Below, one piece after another: positions 7,348-16,906 of a DNA stretch of 64,000 nt (positions are counted from its first letter, which is position 1; the number at the start of each line of letters is the position of its first letter). The notes below the pieces were generated by a model that was not told the DNA's origin, did not search any database, and worked only from the letters and a program-made list of their open reading frames with translations. Made by a program: the position numbers and the translations under genes. This DNA comes from Pedobacter ghigonis. GTDB taxonomy: Bacteria; Bacteroidota; Bacteroidia; Sphingobacteriales; Sphingobacteriaceae. Where the stretch lies: positions 33,215-97,214 of the forward strand of contig NZ_CAESCM010000021.1 in NCBI RefSeq assembly GCF_903166585.1, read 5' to 3'.

Positions 7348-10300
7348 ATGGTTAAAATTTACACAAGCATTTGTTTTGCCTTGTTTTTATCTGTTTTTGG
7401 ATCTCAAGCCTTACATGCCAATACGGTAGTGGTAAAGGGGGGTAATAGTCTGTATTTTGCTTTTCAGCAGGATACGACAAAAACTAAGAAGGAGCCAGCA
7501 ACATTTTCTGTAAAAACAGATACAATAGGGCAAATGATTAAGGCGTTGCAGAAATTTAAGGCTGTACGCGATACGATTAACATCCGTTCGGCAACGCCGG
7601 TTCCAAATTTGTCATTACAACAGATTATTAAAGGAAATTTAGCAGGAGTTTACGTGCAGGAGCCAAATGGCGAGCCTGGAACCGAACAAAGTATTATTAT
7701 TCAAGGAGCTTCTGGTTTACTTTTCAGCAAAAAAGATATTTATGCATTGCAACCAGCTGTTTATTTAAATGGTGTACCGTTGGTGGCCGATAATCCTTTC
7801 GCTTTTGATGTTCAGAAATATGACTATAACAGGATTGGCCCTGCTACCAACTTATTGTCTCAAATCAGTATAGATAATATACAGTCTATTTCGGTGATCA
7901 AAGATCCATTTGAATTGGCTAAACTTGGGCCAAATGCCGCTAATGGTGCCATATATATTACTACTAAGAATGCCAGGTCTTCTGGTCTTCGCGATATCAG
8001 TGCAAACGCTTATTTTGGTTATGTAACCACACCTAAAGTAAATACGATTAACGGTGTTTACGAAAATAATTTTAGAAAACCATTTTATCAAAAGTATGCA
8101 ACCGTTGAAAATTATGCGGGTTATGCATCTTATTTAAGAGATTCGACCAATACCGCATACTACGGACCATCTAACTGGAACGATTTATACTACAAAAATA
8201 CGCCAACTTTTTCGGCTGATTTAGGTATTACAGGTGGTGGTGACCGCGCAAATTTCAGATTTTTCGGTTCAGGCACTAAAAACGCAGGTAATGCAGATGA
8301 TACTAATATAAATAAGTATAATTTATTTTTTGGTATCAACATGGCCCCATTTCAATGGCTTACAGTTTCGAGTAGTGTGAATGCAGCGCGTTTAGACCGT
8401 ACCAGAAACCGAAGTTTGAGAGATCGTTTTGCTGAAACCAGGTATATTCCAGATTTATCAAATCCTTTATCGCCAAACGCTTCTATTTATGGAAATTTTT
8501 TAGAAGAAAATGCCAAGAATGTAGATAATAATCGCAATAGCATTTTAAACGGTAATTTAATAATCAGCGCTAAAGTCAATAAAATAACCCTTACTTCGAG
8601 TTTAATTTTTGATTATAACGAAGGCGTGAGAGATTATTTTACTCCTTCTAGCTTAATGGATGGAGTGAGTTATGTATCCAATTATTTTGGTTATAGCCAG
8701 CGTTTGTTGCAAAGCAATACAGCTTCTTATAAGTATGAAATTAATAAGAAGCATACTGTCGATTTTGAAATTGGCCAAAGTTTTCAGGGCGATACCTATA
8801 AATACAATTATGCTCGTGCCTATAACGGACCAAATGATTATGTAAAGTTAAACCTGGTTGATGGCCGTGAAAAAATTAACGATGCTGATAACCCGGATTA
8901 TCTAAATACACTTGCAAAAGGTGGTTTCTATGTTTTCCGGTATATAGACAAGGAGCGGAATAACCTGATGTCTTTCTATGGATCGGCTAAGTACAGCTAT
9001 AAAAACCTGTTAAACGTAAGTGCCCTTGTAAGAAGAGATGGTTCATCTAACGGACAGCCGGATAGCAGATGGGTAACAACACCAGCCTTTAATGCCACCT
9101 TTAATTTGAAGGAGCAGTTTTTAAAGAATGATACTTTTTTTGATGCCCTGAACCTTAGTGCTGGTTGGGGAAGAAATTTAAGGATTTTCCTTGACGACAG
9201 ATATGCGGCAGGCCCTCAGTACCGTTCGGAAAATGGTTGGTTTGAAGAGCCTACTATCCCAGGCTATGGAGGTAGATTAGGGATAAACAGACCATATGAG
9301 AGCGGCTTTATTGGTTATGGAATTAGTCTTCCTTTTTCTGATCGGACCAATATCACACTTGATGCAGCTTTCTTGAATAACAGAATTAATGCAGCAATCA
9401 GTGCTTATAACCGTAACGACAATAATAACATTATTGGTGTACCGGTACCTTTTGAAACAGGTTACAATGTTAACTATCAATCGGGAATGGATATTAACAA
9501 TAAAGGTTTAGAACTTATGTTGAATGGTGTAATCATCAATCAACCTAAAGGGTTAAGCTGGAATACAACCCTAAACATCAATTACAACCGTAACGAACTT
9601 AAGGCATTACCAAATGGTTTAAAAGAAGTAATTGTTGGCGATAATAAGCTTACTGTTGGTAAACCGGTTGGAAGCTTTTGGTTGTATACTAACAATGGTA
9701 TTTACAATACCAATGCCGATGTACCTGCGGGAAGAACCTTTAATGGTATTCCAATGAAAGCCGGTGATCCTAACTGGGCAGACTATAATGGCGACAACCG
9801 TATTGATAGTAAAGATAAAATTTTAACAGGTAACCGTTTACCGAAATTTGTAGGTGGTTGGAATAATACCTTGGCTTACAAAAACTTCGATCTTAATTTC
9901 AACTTCATCTTTGCATTGGGCCAAAAGGCAATTAATCAATATGAAGCTACCCGTTATGGTTTTATTAACCGCGAGGCAGGCAACGATATTAATTCTGTTA
10001 AGGAAGTTTCTTCATGGCAGGTATTTGACAATGAAAAAACGTATCCAATTTATAATCCGTGGAGTGATGTTGATGCATATCGTGTTGATCAGGATCTGTT
10101 TTTAGAGGATGCCTCGTATGTAAAATTAAGATCAGTAACCCTTGGTTACGATTTCGGTAAAACTTCATTCTTCAAAAAAACGGGTAAAACAGTAAGAAGG
10201 GCATACTTATACGCAACCGCGATGAACTTGTTTACCATTACCAGGTTTACAGGGGCTGATCCTGAACTTGTAAACTATACCGGATACTACGATGGAGCCA

Positions 10301-10350
10301 ATTTAACCATCCCTAGAACCTTTGTATTGGGCTTTAAATTGGATTTATAA
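7348..10350 (+). CDS. SusC/RagA-family TonB-dependent outer membrane transporter (PUL pair 1)
   Basis: A 1000-residue outer-membrane importer that moves glycans or glycopeptides across the outer membrane using TonB energy. A signal peptide (ends near residue 24, LHAN) is followed by a short linker and directly by the plug: SLQQIIKGNLAGVYVQEPNGEPG near residue 90, VYLNGVPL, then SISVIKDPFELAKLGPNAANGAIYITTK, the SusC-type plug end. The rest is beta-barrel with alternating aromatic strands, ending in FVLGFKLDL with a terminal hydrophobic residue. The N-terminal carboxypeptidase-D-like domain that begins most SusC proteins, and is present in the second SusC here, is missing. The partner SusD follows after 18 bases. 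Expression is probably controlled by the upstream LacI-type operators. Confidence 0.93.
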   Translation: MVKIYTSICFALFLSVFGSQALHANTVVVKGGNSLYFAFQQDTTKTKKEPATFSVKTDTIGQMIKALQKFKAVRDTINIRSATPVPNLSLQQIIKGNLAGVYVQEPNGEPGTEQSIIIQGASGLLFSKKDIYALQPAVYLNGVPLVADNPFAFDVQKYDYNRIGPATNLLSQISIDNIQSISVIKDPFELAKLGPNAANGAIYITTKNARSSGLRDISANAYFGYVTTPKVNTINGVYENNFRKPFYQKYATVENYAGYASYLRDSTNTAYYGPSNWNDLYYKNTPTFSADLGITGGGDRANFRFFGSGTKNAGNADDTNINKYNLFFGINMAPFQWLTVSSSVNAARLDRTRNRSLRDRFAETRYIPDLSNPLSPNASIYGNFLEENAKNVDNNRNSILNGNLIISAKVNKITLTSSLIFDYNEGVRDYFTPSSLMDGVSYVSNYFGYSQRLLQSNTASYKYEINKKHTVDFEIGQSFQGDTYKYNYARAYNGPNDYVKLNLVDGREKINDADNPDYLNTLAKGGFYVFRYIDKERNNLMSFYGSAKYSYKNLLNVSALVRRDGSSNGQPDSRWVTTPAFNATFNLKEQFLKNDTFFDALNLSAGWGRNLRIFLDDRYAAGPQYRSENGWFEEPTIPGYGGRLGINRPYESGFIGYGISLPFSDRTNITLDAAFLNNRINAAISAYNRNDNNNIIGVPVPFETGYNVNYQSGMDINNKGLELMLNGVIINQPKGLSWNTTLNINYNRNELKALPNGLKEVIVGDNKLTVGKPVGSFWLYTNNGIYNTNADVPAGRTFNGIPMKAGDPNWADYNGDNRIDSKDKILTGNRLPKFVGGWNNTLAYKNFDLNFNFIFALGQKAINQYEATRYGFINREAGNDINSVKEVSSWQVFDNEKTYPIYNPWSDVDAYRVDQDLFLEDASYVKLRSVTLGYDFGKTSFFKKTGKTVRRAYLYATAMNLFTITRFTGADPELVNYTGYYDGANLTIPRTFVLGFKLDL

Positions 10351-10368
10351 AATAATTATACAATTAAT

Positions 10369-11961
10369 ATGAATGATATAATCAATAAAGAAAATAGGTT
10401 TTACAAGACTGCTGCTGCAATTTTGGTATTACTAATTGGCTTTGGGAATTTTTCTTGTAAAAAGATCGACGATGTACAATCGACAAGATTGTCTACTGAA
10501 GAAACCAACTGGAAAACCTTAGAAGATGCCAAAGCGAACTTGCTATCGGTATACGGGTTGCTCCGTTCGGCTACTGTAGCTGATAACGGCCACTGGATCA
10601 TGGGCGATTTAAGACAGGGCGATTTTACCATTACTAATCGTGCCGATTTAAAGGCTGTTGTGAATGGTCAACTTAATGCTTCTTACCCGGTAATTAACAG
10701 GTTAACCAACTGGAGAAGATTTTATGCTGCCATAAATGCTGCAAGTCTTTTTATAGAGCGGGCAAAAGAGATTAAAAGTTTAGATCCCCGTTACACTCAG
10801 ATAAATTTTGATGTAGATGTTGCACAAGCAAGAATGCTTAGAGCCTTTGCTTATTTTTATATGAGCAGAATTTGGGGCGATGTGCCTTTGCTTACTTCAT
10901 CTCACGATGGTGAATTTATACAACTGCCCAGGACCTCGCAGCAAAAAGTACTGGCATTTGCTACTAACGAATTATTAGCTGCCGCTAAAGTAGTGCCTTT
11001 CAGGTATGGTGGTACCGACCCGATTATGCCGGGCTTATATTATGGTGCAAACTGGCCGTCATGGAATGGTATCGTTTTTACACGTTTATCGGCTTATATT
11101 ATTTTAGCACACATTGCTGCATGGCAAGGTAACTATATTGATGCGGCTAATTATTCGAAATTTGTTTTGGATAATCAATCTACACAGTATTTTGTTGATG
11201 GGGCTAACCCGTTGGATTATATTGATATGAACGCCCTAACGGAAAATCAGAACAACTATAGTCCGTTTGCATACAAAAGAGCAAACCTGATGGTAGGTTT
11301 CCCTTTTGAAGCAGGTAATGGTTTATCAACTGCCAATGGCCACATTGAGCAATTAACGCTGGCTTATCCTTTTATCCCGAAGTCGCAGCCGGAAATGTTT
11401 GTGTCTAAAGATACCATCATCAAAGCATTTCCATATCCTGTTGATTTAAGGTTCAGCAGAGATCCGGTAACAGGATTATTAAGAACAAATTATTTTTATG
11501 GTTTTGAATCTGAGCGTCCAATTTTTAATAAAATAAAAGTAATCTATCCGTCCAGTACTTCGGGTAATGTAACCTTATTCAGTTCTTCAATGGTATTTAG
11601 CCGAATGGAAGAAATTACCTTGTTAAGGGCTGAGGCGCTTGCTGTGTTAGGACAGAGAAGTGATGCGCTTATTGCCCTAAACAGAGCTTGTGCTTTAAGA
11701 GGTTTCAGTTTCACATCTGATGTACAAGATTTAGTTGCCGCAATTTTTCAGGAACGCAGAAGAGAGTTAATGGGAGAGGGTTGGAGATGGTACGACATTA
11801 TAAGATACAATCGTATTAAAAATCCCCAAGGTGTTTTTACAACTAAAAATGGTAAATCGATGACTTTTAAGGAGTTTGAAGCTGCCGGTGGTATCTATTG
11901 GCCGGTATCGCAAGATGTAATTAATGCCAATTCATCAATTACCCAAAATCCATACTGGTAA
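10369..11961 (+). CDS. SusD/RagB-family surface glycan-binding lipoprotein (pair 1)
   Basis: A 530-residue outer-membrane lipoprotein that forms the lid over its SusC partner and binds the substrate. The signal peptide ends in GNFSC, with the lipid-bearing cysteine at residue 30. SusD features include the N-terminal segment with WKTLEDAKANLLSVYGLLRS, the helix LRAFAYFYMSRIWGDVPLLT (the conserved Y-F-x-L-x-R-x-W/F-G-D-V-P-L signature) and the C-terminal RRRELMGEGWRWYDIIRYNR. Length and order are standard. It lies 18 bases after SusC and 22 bases before a fasciclin lipoprotein, so it is part of the same transcript. Confidence 0.95.
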   Translation: MNDIINKENRFYKTAAAILVLLIGFGNFSCKKIDDVQSTRLSTEETNWKTLEDAKANLLSVYGLLRSATVADNGHWIMGDLRQGDFTITNRADLKAVVNGQLNASYPVINRLTNWRRFYAAINAASLFIERAKEIKSLDPRYTQINFDVDVAQARMLRAFAYFYMSRIWGDVPLLTSSHDGEFIQLPRTSQQKVLAFATNELLAAAKVVPFRYGGTDPIMPGLYYGANWPSWNGIVFTRLSAYIILAHIAAWQGNYIDAANYSKFVLDNQSTQYFVDGANPLDYIDMNALTENQNNYSPFAYKRANLMVGFPFEAGNGLSTANGHIEQLTLAYPFIPKSQPEMFVSKDTIIKAFPYPVDLRFSRDPVTGLLRTNYFYGFESERPIFNKIKVIYPSSTSGNVTLFSSSMVFSRMEEITLLRAEALAVLGQRSDALIALNRACALRGFSFTSDVQDLVAAIFQERRRELMGEGWRWYDIIRYNRIKNPQGVFTTKNGKSMTFKEFEAAGGIYWPVSQDVINANSSITQNPYW

Positions 11962-11983
11962 TCATTAACCTAATCGATTTAGA

Positions 11984-12661
11984 ATGAAAAATTTATTATA
12001 TAAAAAGAGCACGTTTTTTCTTTTGGGGCTAATAGGCTTATGCTTTACTGCCTGCAAAAAAGATGTTTCGCCTTACCATGATTATGTAAATACACAGCAA
12101 ACCTTTAATGGTTCTGCGATTGATTATTTAAAGGCCCAGCCTAAAGGTACATTCGATTCCTTGCTACTAGTATTAGATCGTTATCCCTTCCTTAAAGACT
12201 CGTTAACGAATCAAAAAGTAACACTTTTTGCCCCGGTTAATAAAAATTTTGAGGCTGCGGAGAAGTATCTGAATTTAGTACGTAAAAACCAGGGCAAAGC
12301 ACCAGTTTATTTGTCAAATGCAGACCCTGTTCAGTTGGCTTTTATGATGTGCAAATACATCATCAGAGGCAATAGAACAACTGATGCTTACATTAATAAT
12401 GCAGATGGGGTGTTGCTTAAAAATATTGTAATCGACTATCAGATGCATATTAAATATGTAAAACTAAGCTCGGCAGGTTATGTTGGCGGCGGCCCCGCAA
12501 CACTTAATTTTAGCGATACCTATGGGTCTATTTTTGCCAATACCTGGGTAACAACAACAACCAACGCGGTTAACATTAAAACCAACAATGCAATTATCAA
12601 TATACTTACACCGATACACAATTTTGGTTTTGACGAATTCACCTATAGATTGAACAATTAA
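11984..12661 (+). CDS. Fasciclin (FAS1) domain lipoprotein 1
   Basis: A 225-residue lipoprotein with lipobox FTAC at cysteine 24. The mature part fits one FAS1 domain: LLLVLDRYPFLKDSLTNQKVTLFAPVNKNFEAAEKYL (the H1-like segment with T-x-F-A-P) and a late segment NAIINILTPIHNFGF corresponding to the H2 box. FAS1 domains mediate adhesion or protein contacts. In Bacteroidota PULs they commonly follow SusCD as extra surface proteins, probably for substrate binding. A second FAS1 protein at 18438 follows the second SusCD pair in the same way, which suggests that the SusC-SusD-FAS1 block was duplicated. Confidence 0.8.
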   Translation: MKNLLYKKSTFFLLGLIGLCFTACKKDVSPYHDYVNTQQTFNGSAIDYLKAQPKGTFDSLLLVLDRYPFLKDSLTNQKVTLFAPVNKNFEAAEKYLNLVRKNQGKAPVYLSNADPVQLAFMMCKYIIRGNRTTDAYINNADGVLLKNIVIDYQMHIKYVKLSSAGYVGGGPATLNFSDTYGSIFANTWVTTTTNAVNIKTNNAIINILTPIHNFGFDEFTYRLNN

Positions 12662-12670
12662 AAAGTGACG

Positions 12671-13693
12671 ATGAAAAATAAAATAAATCTATTGCGTATA
12701 TCCTTAACCCTGTTGACGGGGAGCATAGCTTTATCGGCATGCAAAAAGAATTTACCTGATGAACGCTTATCCATAGCCAACGATTCTCAGTACACCCAAT
12801 ATTTATATCAACCCGTTTTAGGTAGAAATACTTTGTTTACCAATAATTTTCAATACGGGAACTCCAGCCGTCCGTTGGACTTTAAAATTGTAAATATGCG
12901 TTCTTTTAACGGGGAGCCAGCACCAGAGTTAACCAATAATTATCCGGTAACAGTTTGGAAAACTGCTTACGATGGTACAGAGAAATCGCTGGCAGAGATT
13001 GAAGCAAAACGTACAACAGAAAACCACCCTTTATTTGAAGTAAGACCACACTCTGGTGAGTTTATGATGTGGGCTGCAGCAAATTCAAACATGGTTAAGG
13101 CGCAGCCAGACTCTGGTTATGTTTTTGACGTAGAAATGTCGAATTCGGGTGGTAGAAAGTACTATCAAAACTTCCGTTTGCGTCCTTTGCGTGAGCGCCC
13201 TTACGAGCCATCAAATTTAGATCCTGTTACAGGTCAGGGTACATCAGTATCGGTTAATCCTACCAGTGTATTTATTACCGGCGAACGTGGACAGTTGCTG
13301 AATACCAGAGATGATGTTCAGGTTTTGTTTAAAAGGGCAGGAAACGGCAATAGTATCACTTTCAAATTTGCAGATACCTTATCTAATCCAATTGATCCGA
13401 ATAAGTTTGCTGCTACCGATTGGGCTAATTTGGTACACGGCTTTAATATGGTTAAAGATGCTACCAAGGTAAAATACGAGGTTGCATATCCAATACCTTG
13501 CAGTGCTTATCCTACCAAATATACCACATTATCGGGCGATCAGGCCAGGGTTGTTTTTAGGTTTAACAGGCAGGCATTTGGTAATATACAGCAACAGTGT
13601 TTCCTGGCCTTCAACTTTAATATTTACCAAAAAGGAGATTGGGAAATCACTTTCTGGTTTAAGCGTGATAAACCAAAATTTGATAATGATTAA
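12671..13693 (+). CDS. DUF5007-type lipoprotein
   Basis: A 340-residue surface lipoprotein (signal peptide to LSAC, cysteine 24). The segment KKNLPDERLSIANDSQYTQY, followed by QPVLGRNTLFTNNFQYGNSSRPL and RSFNGEPAPELTNNYPV, matches what I remember of the DUF5007 family found in Bacteroidota PULs; the function is unknown. The frame can start at a GTG at 12665, but the ATG at 12671 places the signal peptide correctly and is preferred. It lies 9 bases after the FAS1 gene, and its stop overlaps a possible upstream start of the second SusC. A role as a surface glycan-binding protein (SusE/F-like) is inferred from position. Confidence 0.65.
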   Translation: MKNKINLLRISLTLLTGSIALSACKKNLPDERLSIANDSQYTQYLYQPVLGRNTLFTNNFQYGNSSRPLDFKIVNMRSFNGEPAPELTNNYPVTVWKTAYDGTEKSLAEIEAKRTTENHPLFEVRPHSGEFMMWAAANSNMVKAQPDSGYVFDVEMSNSGGRKYYQNFRLRPLRERPYEPSNLDPVTGQGTSVSVNPTSVFITGERGQLLNTRDDVQVLFKRAGNGNSITFKFADTLSNPIDPNKFAATDWANLVHGFNMVKDATKVKYEVAYPIPCSAYPTKYTTLSGDQARVVFRFNRQAFGNIQQQCFLAFNFNIYQKGDWEITFWFKRDKPKFDND

Positions 13694-13728
13694 TGGAACA
13701 ATATAAACTAAAACAAAACATATTTCCG

Positions 13729-16700
13729 ATGAAGTATTTTTACACCATAGTTATTTTATTGATTTTTGGTTTCCAGAATTTAGCTATTGCCCAGCAACGT
13801 ATTGTTGTAACCGGGACAGTTATTGATGGTTCATCAAAATCAAAAGAAACCATACCCGGGGTTAGTGTTACCAGCGGGGGCAGTTCGTTAGGAATTACCG
13901 ATAATAACGGTAAGTTTAGGGTAACTGTAGCTAACAACGCGTCTTTAACCTTTAGTTATGTAGGTTACGAATCGGTTACCGTTAAAGTAAACAACCGTAC
14001 CAACATTTCGGTTACCATGGGGGTTGATAACAAAACCTTAAAAGAGGTTACAGTTACAGCTGGTTATCAAACCAAAACAAAAACATTGATGACCGGTTCT
14101 GCAGTAACGATTTCCGGAAAAGATATTCAGGGACAACCAGCCAGTGATGTAATGTCGCTATTACAAGGTAAGGTGGCAGGTTTAAATATCCAGAACAATA
14201 CAGGTGCTCCAGGTTTCAGGGGTAGCTTAACCATACGTGGTATATCTAATATCAACGTTTCTGGCTCAGGAAGTTCATCTTTCTTAACACCTACATCGCC
14301 ATTATTTGTAATTGATGGTGTACCGGTTGATGACAATACCGACTATTCGTATGGTTTTCAGCAGGCAGGACCTGGTGTTTCGCCAGCTTCCCAAATTCCA
14401 CCAGAGGATGTTGAAGATATTACAGTATTAAAAGATGCAGCCGCTACAGCACTTTATGGTTCGAGAGGAGCGTATGGTGTAATTTTAATTACCACAAAGC
14501 GCGGCAATTCTAAAGTTCCTGTAGTGCGTTACAATGGTTCTGCATTTATGTCAACCGTTCCACAATTGCGTTCGGTAATTGGAGGTAAAGGTGAGCGTTT
14601 GTTAAGAGTAGACCAAATTTTACGTTACGATACAGCTTACAATCACGCTATCGATTTAATAAACTCTACGCCGTTTTTAGCTGATAGTTTAAATGCGTAT
14701 TACAATAATTCGACAGATTGGCAGTCTTATTTTTATCGCCCTACTTTTAACCAAAGCCACAATTTAAATATTTCTGGTGGTGATGTAAAGTTTAACTATA
14801 AAGTAGCCCTTGGTATTTATGATGAAAAAGGTATTCAACAAAATACAGGGTACTCCCGGTATAACCTGAACATGAATATGATTTACGCGCCCAGCCGAAA
14901 GTTTAAACTCGAAGGGCAGTTAAATAACTCTATACAAAAACAGCAAACAGGAAGTGGTAATGGCCTCCAGAACGCGGGCATAGCCAGAGGAGGAAGTTCG
15001 TCTTCCTTACTACCAGCCCCGTCACTTTATTCTTCTGTTGATGCGGTATTGGGAGCACTAACTACCGACAATGATAATAAAGTATTAAACACAACTGCAA
15101 CGCTAAATGGAGAGTACGAAATTGTGCCAAATTTAAAATTGGGTTCCTACTTAAGTTACACCGCAAAATCGAGTACTAAGGATAACTTTTCTCCAGCGGC
15201 CTTAAATTCAAACCAGGCAGAGTATTATACTTACAACGATAGGGCAACCACTTTATACAATCGTAATCAACTTTCGTACGTATATTCGTTAAAAGAGGCA
15301 GGAGAAGATGCGCACAACTTTTCAGTTTTCGCATTCTCTGAGCTCAGGGCTTCATTCTTTAAATCAGATGCCATATTGAACGATCGCGTAGTAAACGATC
15401 AGTTAAGGGGGCCGCTAACCAATATGACTGATTACCTGACTTCAAAAGGCGGAACAATCGGTTATACGGATTTAAGAAGTATTGCATTTGCAGGCGCTTT
15501 CTCTTATAACTATAAACAAAAATATGTAATCGACCTGAACTACCGCGTGGACGGACTTTCTACTAATGGCCCAAATGCCGGTTACAAGAAAAATCCGGCG
15601 ATAGCGGTAAAATGGAATTTTGACAGGGAAGAGTTTTTAAGCGGTTTGAAATTTTTGGATTATGGTGATATTCGCTTAAGTTATGGTTCAAATATTACGC
15701 CTAACGGTAATATTTATCAGGCTTACGGTAAGTATGTTGGCGGTAACCGTTATAATAACAGCAATACGGTAGTGTCAGATTTAGATTTCGTACCAAACTT
15801 AATTTTAGAACCAACAAAAGCCACTACTTATAATGCTGGTTTTGATGTTGGTATCCTTAACGGAAAATTTAGTTTATCAATGGATGCTTATTACAAGCAA
15901 ACAGATAACAGTTTCAGGGAAAAGAAACTATCTACTGCTAATTCATTCGATAAAATTGGTTCAACAGAAATTAGTAATGTTAACTATGGTTGGGAGTTTC
16001 AGGCAACAAGCCGCCCGCTAAATGCTACAAGTCCGTTTAAATTATCACTAAGTGCGAATTTATCTATCAACAGAGAAATCTTGGCTTCGTTGCCTGACGG
16101 ACTTAGAGAGCAGATTTATTATGATACGGCTTTAGGACAGGATCTTTATTATCGTTTAGGTATCAATTCACTATCTAACTACCTGTATAATACTAAAGGT
16201 GTTTATAGTACCAATACCCAGGTTCCGGTTGATCCGCTTACGGGTTTACCTTATCGTGTAGGTACTAACGGTAAATTGAATTATTTTAAAGCCGGAGATC
16301 CAATTTTTACCGATTTAGATGGTAACTATGTTTTAAATGAGTATGATAGGGTAATTGCCGGTAACTCGCAGCCACAAATTACAGGTGGTTTCACCTCATT
16401 GTTCCAATATAAAAACTGGAGTTTAGAGGTTAATACATCTTTCACGCTTCAGCGCGATATCTTAAATAACAGTTTAGCAGCTCAGTTTGCCCGCTTCAAC
16501 ACGCCGCTTGGTAATGACAAGGGGGATATAGGTGGTTTGGTTCCACTTTCTGAATATAGCTATTGGGCAGCGCCGGGCGATATGGCCATGTATGGTAACC
16601 CATTGGATTTCGTAAGGGCAAAGCTATTAGATCCATTTAGATCTAATCAAACCTTGTTCCAGGAAGATGGATCGTATTTTAAATTAAACTCAGTAAAAGT

Positions 16701-16899
16701 ATACTACATGTTTAATCAAAAATTTACCCAAAAATACGGTATGAACAGAGTGAGTGTTAACCTAACTGCCTCTAATTTAGGTTTTATAACCCGTTACTCA
16801 GGCCCAAATCCAGAAAATGTTACTTCTTTGGGTAGAGATGATTCGGGAGGTTACCCAATTTCAAAACAATTTGCATTAGGCTTAAATATTGAATTTTAA
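13729..16899 (+). CDS. SusC/RagA-family TonB-dependent outer membrane transporter (PUL pair 2)
   Basis: A 1056-residue outer-membrane importer. After the signal peptide (MKYFYTIVILLIFGFQNLAIAQ) comes a carboxypeptidase-D regulatory-like domain (VTGTVIDGSSKSKETIPGVS to SVTMGVDNKTL). The TonB-box region and plug follow, with the SusC signatures LLQGKVAGLNIQNNTGAPG, TIRGISNIN, FVIDGVPVDD and DITVLKDAAATALYGSRGAYGVILITTKRG. The barrel ends in FALGLNIEF with the terminal aromatic. The frame also permits an ATG at 13693 that overlaps the previous stop; the start at 13729 gives a normal signal peptide and is preferred. A SusD gene follows immediately. Unlike the first SusC it is full length, so the two pairs may take up different parts of the substrate. 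Confidence 0.95.
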   Translation: MKYFYTIVILLIFGFQNLAIAQQRIVVTGTVIDGSSKSKETIPGVSVTSGGSSLGITDNNGKFRVTVANNASLTFSYVGYESVTVKVNNRTNISVTMGVDNKTLKEVTVTAGYQTKTKTLMTGSAVTISGKDIQGQPASDVMSLLQGKVAGLNIQNNTGAPGFRGSLTIRGISNINVSGSGSSSFLTPTSPLFVIDGVPVDDNTDYSYGFQQAGPGVSPASQIPPEDVEDITVLKDAAATALYGSRGAYGVILITTKRGNSKVPVVRYNGSAFMSTVPQLRSVIGGKGERLLRVDQILRYDTAYNHAIDLINSTPFLADSLNAYYNNSTDWQSYFYRPTFNQSHNLNISGGDVKFNYKVALGIYDEKGIQQNTGYSRYNLNMNMIYAPSRKFKLEGQLNNSIQKQQTGSGNGLQNAGIARGGSSSSLLPAPSLYSSVDAVLGALTTDNDNKVLNTTATLNGEYEIVPNLKLGSYLSYTAKSSTKDNFSPAALNSNQAEYYTYNDRATTLYNRNQLSYVYSLKEAGEDAHNFSVFAFSELRASFFKSDAILNDRVVNDQLRGPLTNMTDYLTSKGGTIGYTDLRSIAFAGAFSYNYKQKYVIDLNYRVDGLSTNGPNAGYKKNPAIAVKWNFDREEFLSGLKFLDYGDIRLSYGSNITPNGNIYQAYGKYVGGNRYNNSNTVVSDLDFVPNLILEPTKATTYNAGFDVGILNGKFSLSMDAYYKQTDNSFREKKLSTANSFDKIGSTEISNVNYGWEFQATSRPLNATSPFKLSLSANLSINREILASLPDGLREQIYYDTALGQDLYYRLGINSLSNYLYNTKGVYSTNTQVPVDPLTGLPYRVGTNGKLNYFKAGDPIFTDLDGNYVLNEYDRVIAGNSQPQITGGFTSLFQYKNWSLEVNTSFTLQRDILNNSLAAQFARFNTPLGNDKGDIGGLVPLSEYSYWAAPGDMAMYGNPLDFVRAKLLDPFRSNQTLFQEDGSYFKLNSVKVYYMFNQKFTQKYGMNRVSVNLTASNLGFITRYSGPNPENVTSLGRDDSGGYPISKQFALGLNIEF

Positions 16900-16906
16900 A
16901 TCGGAT

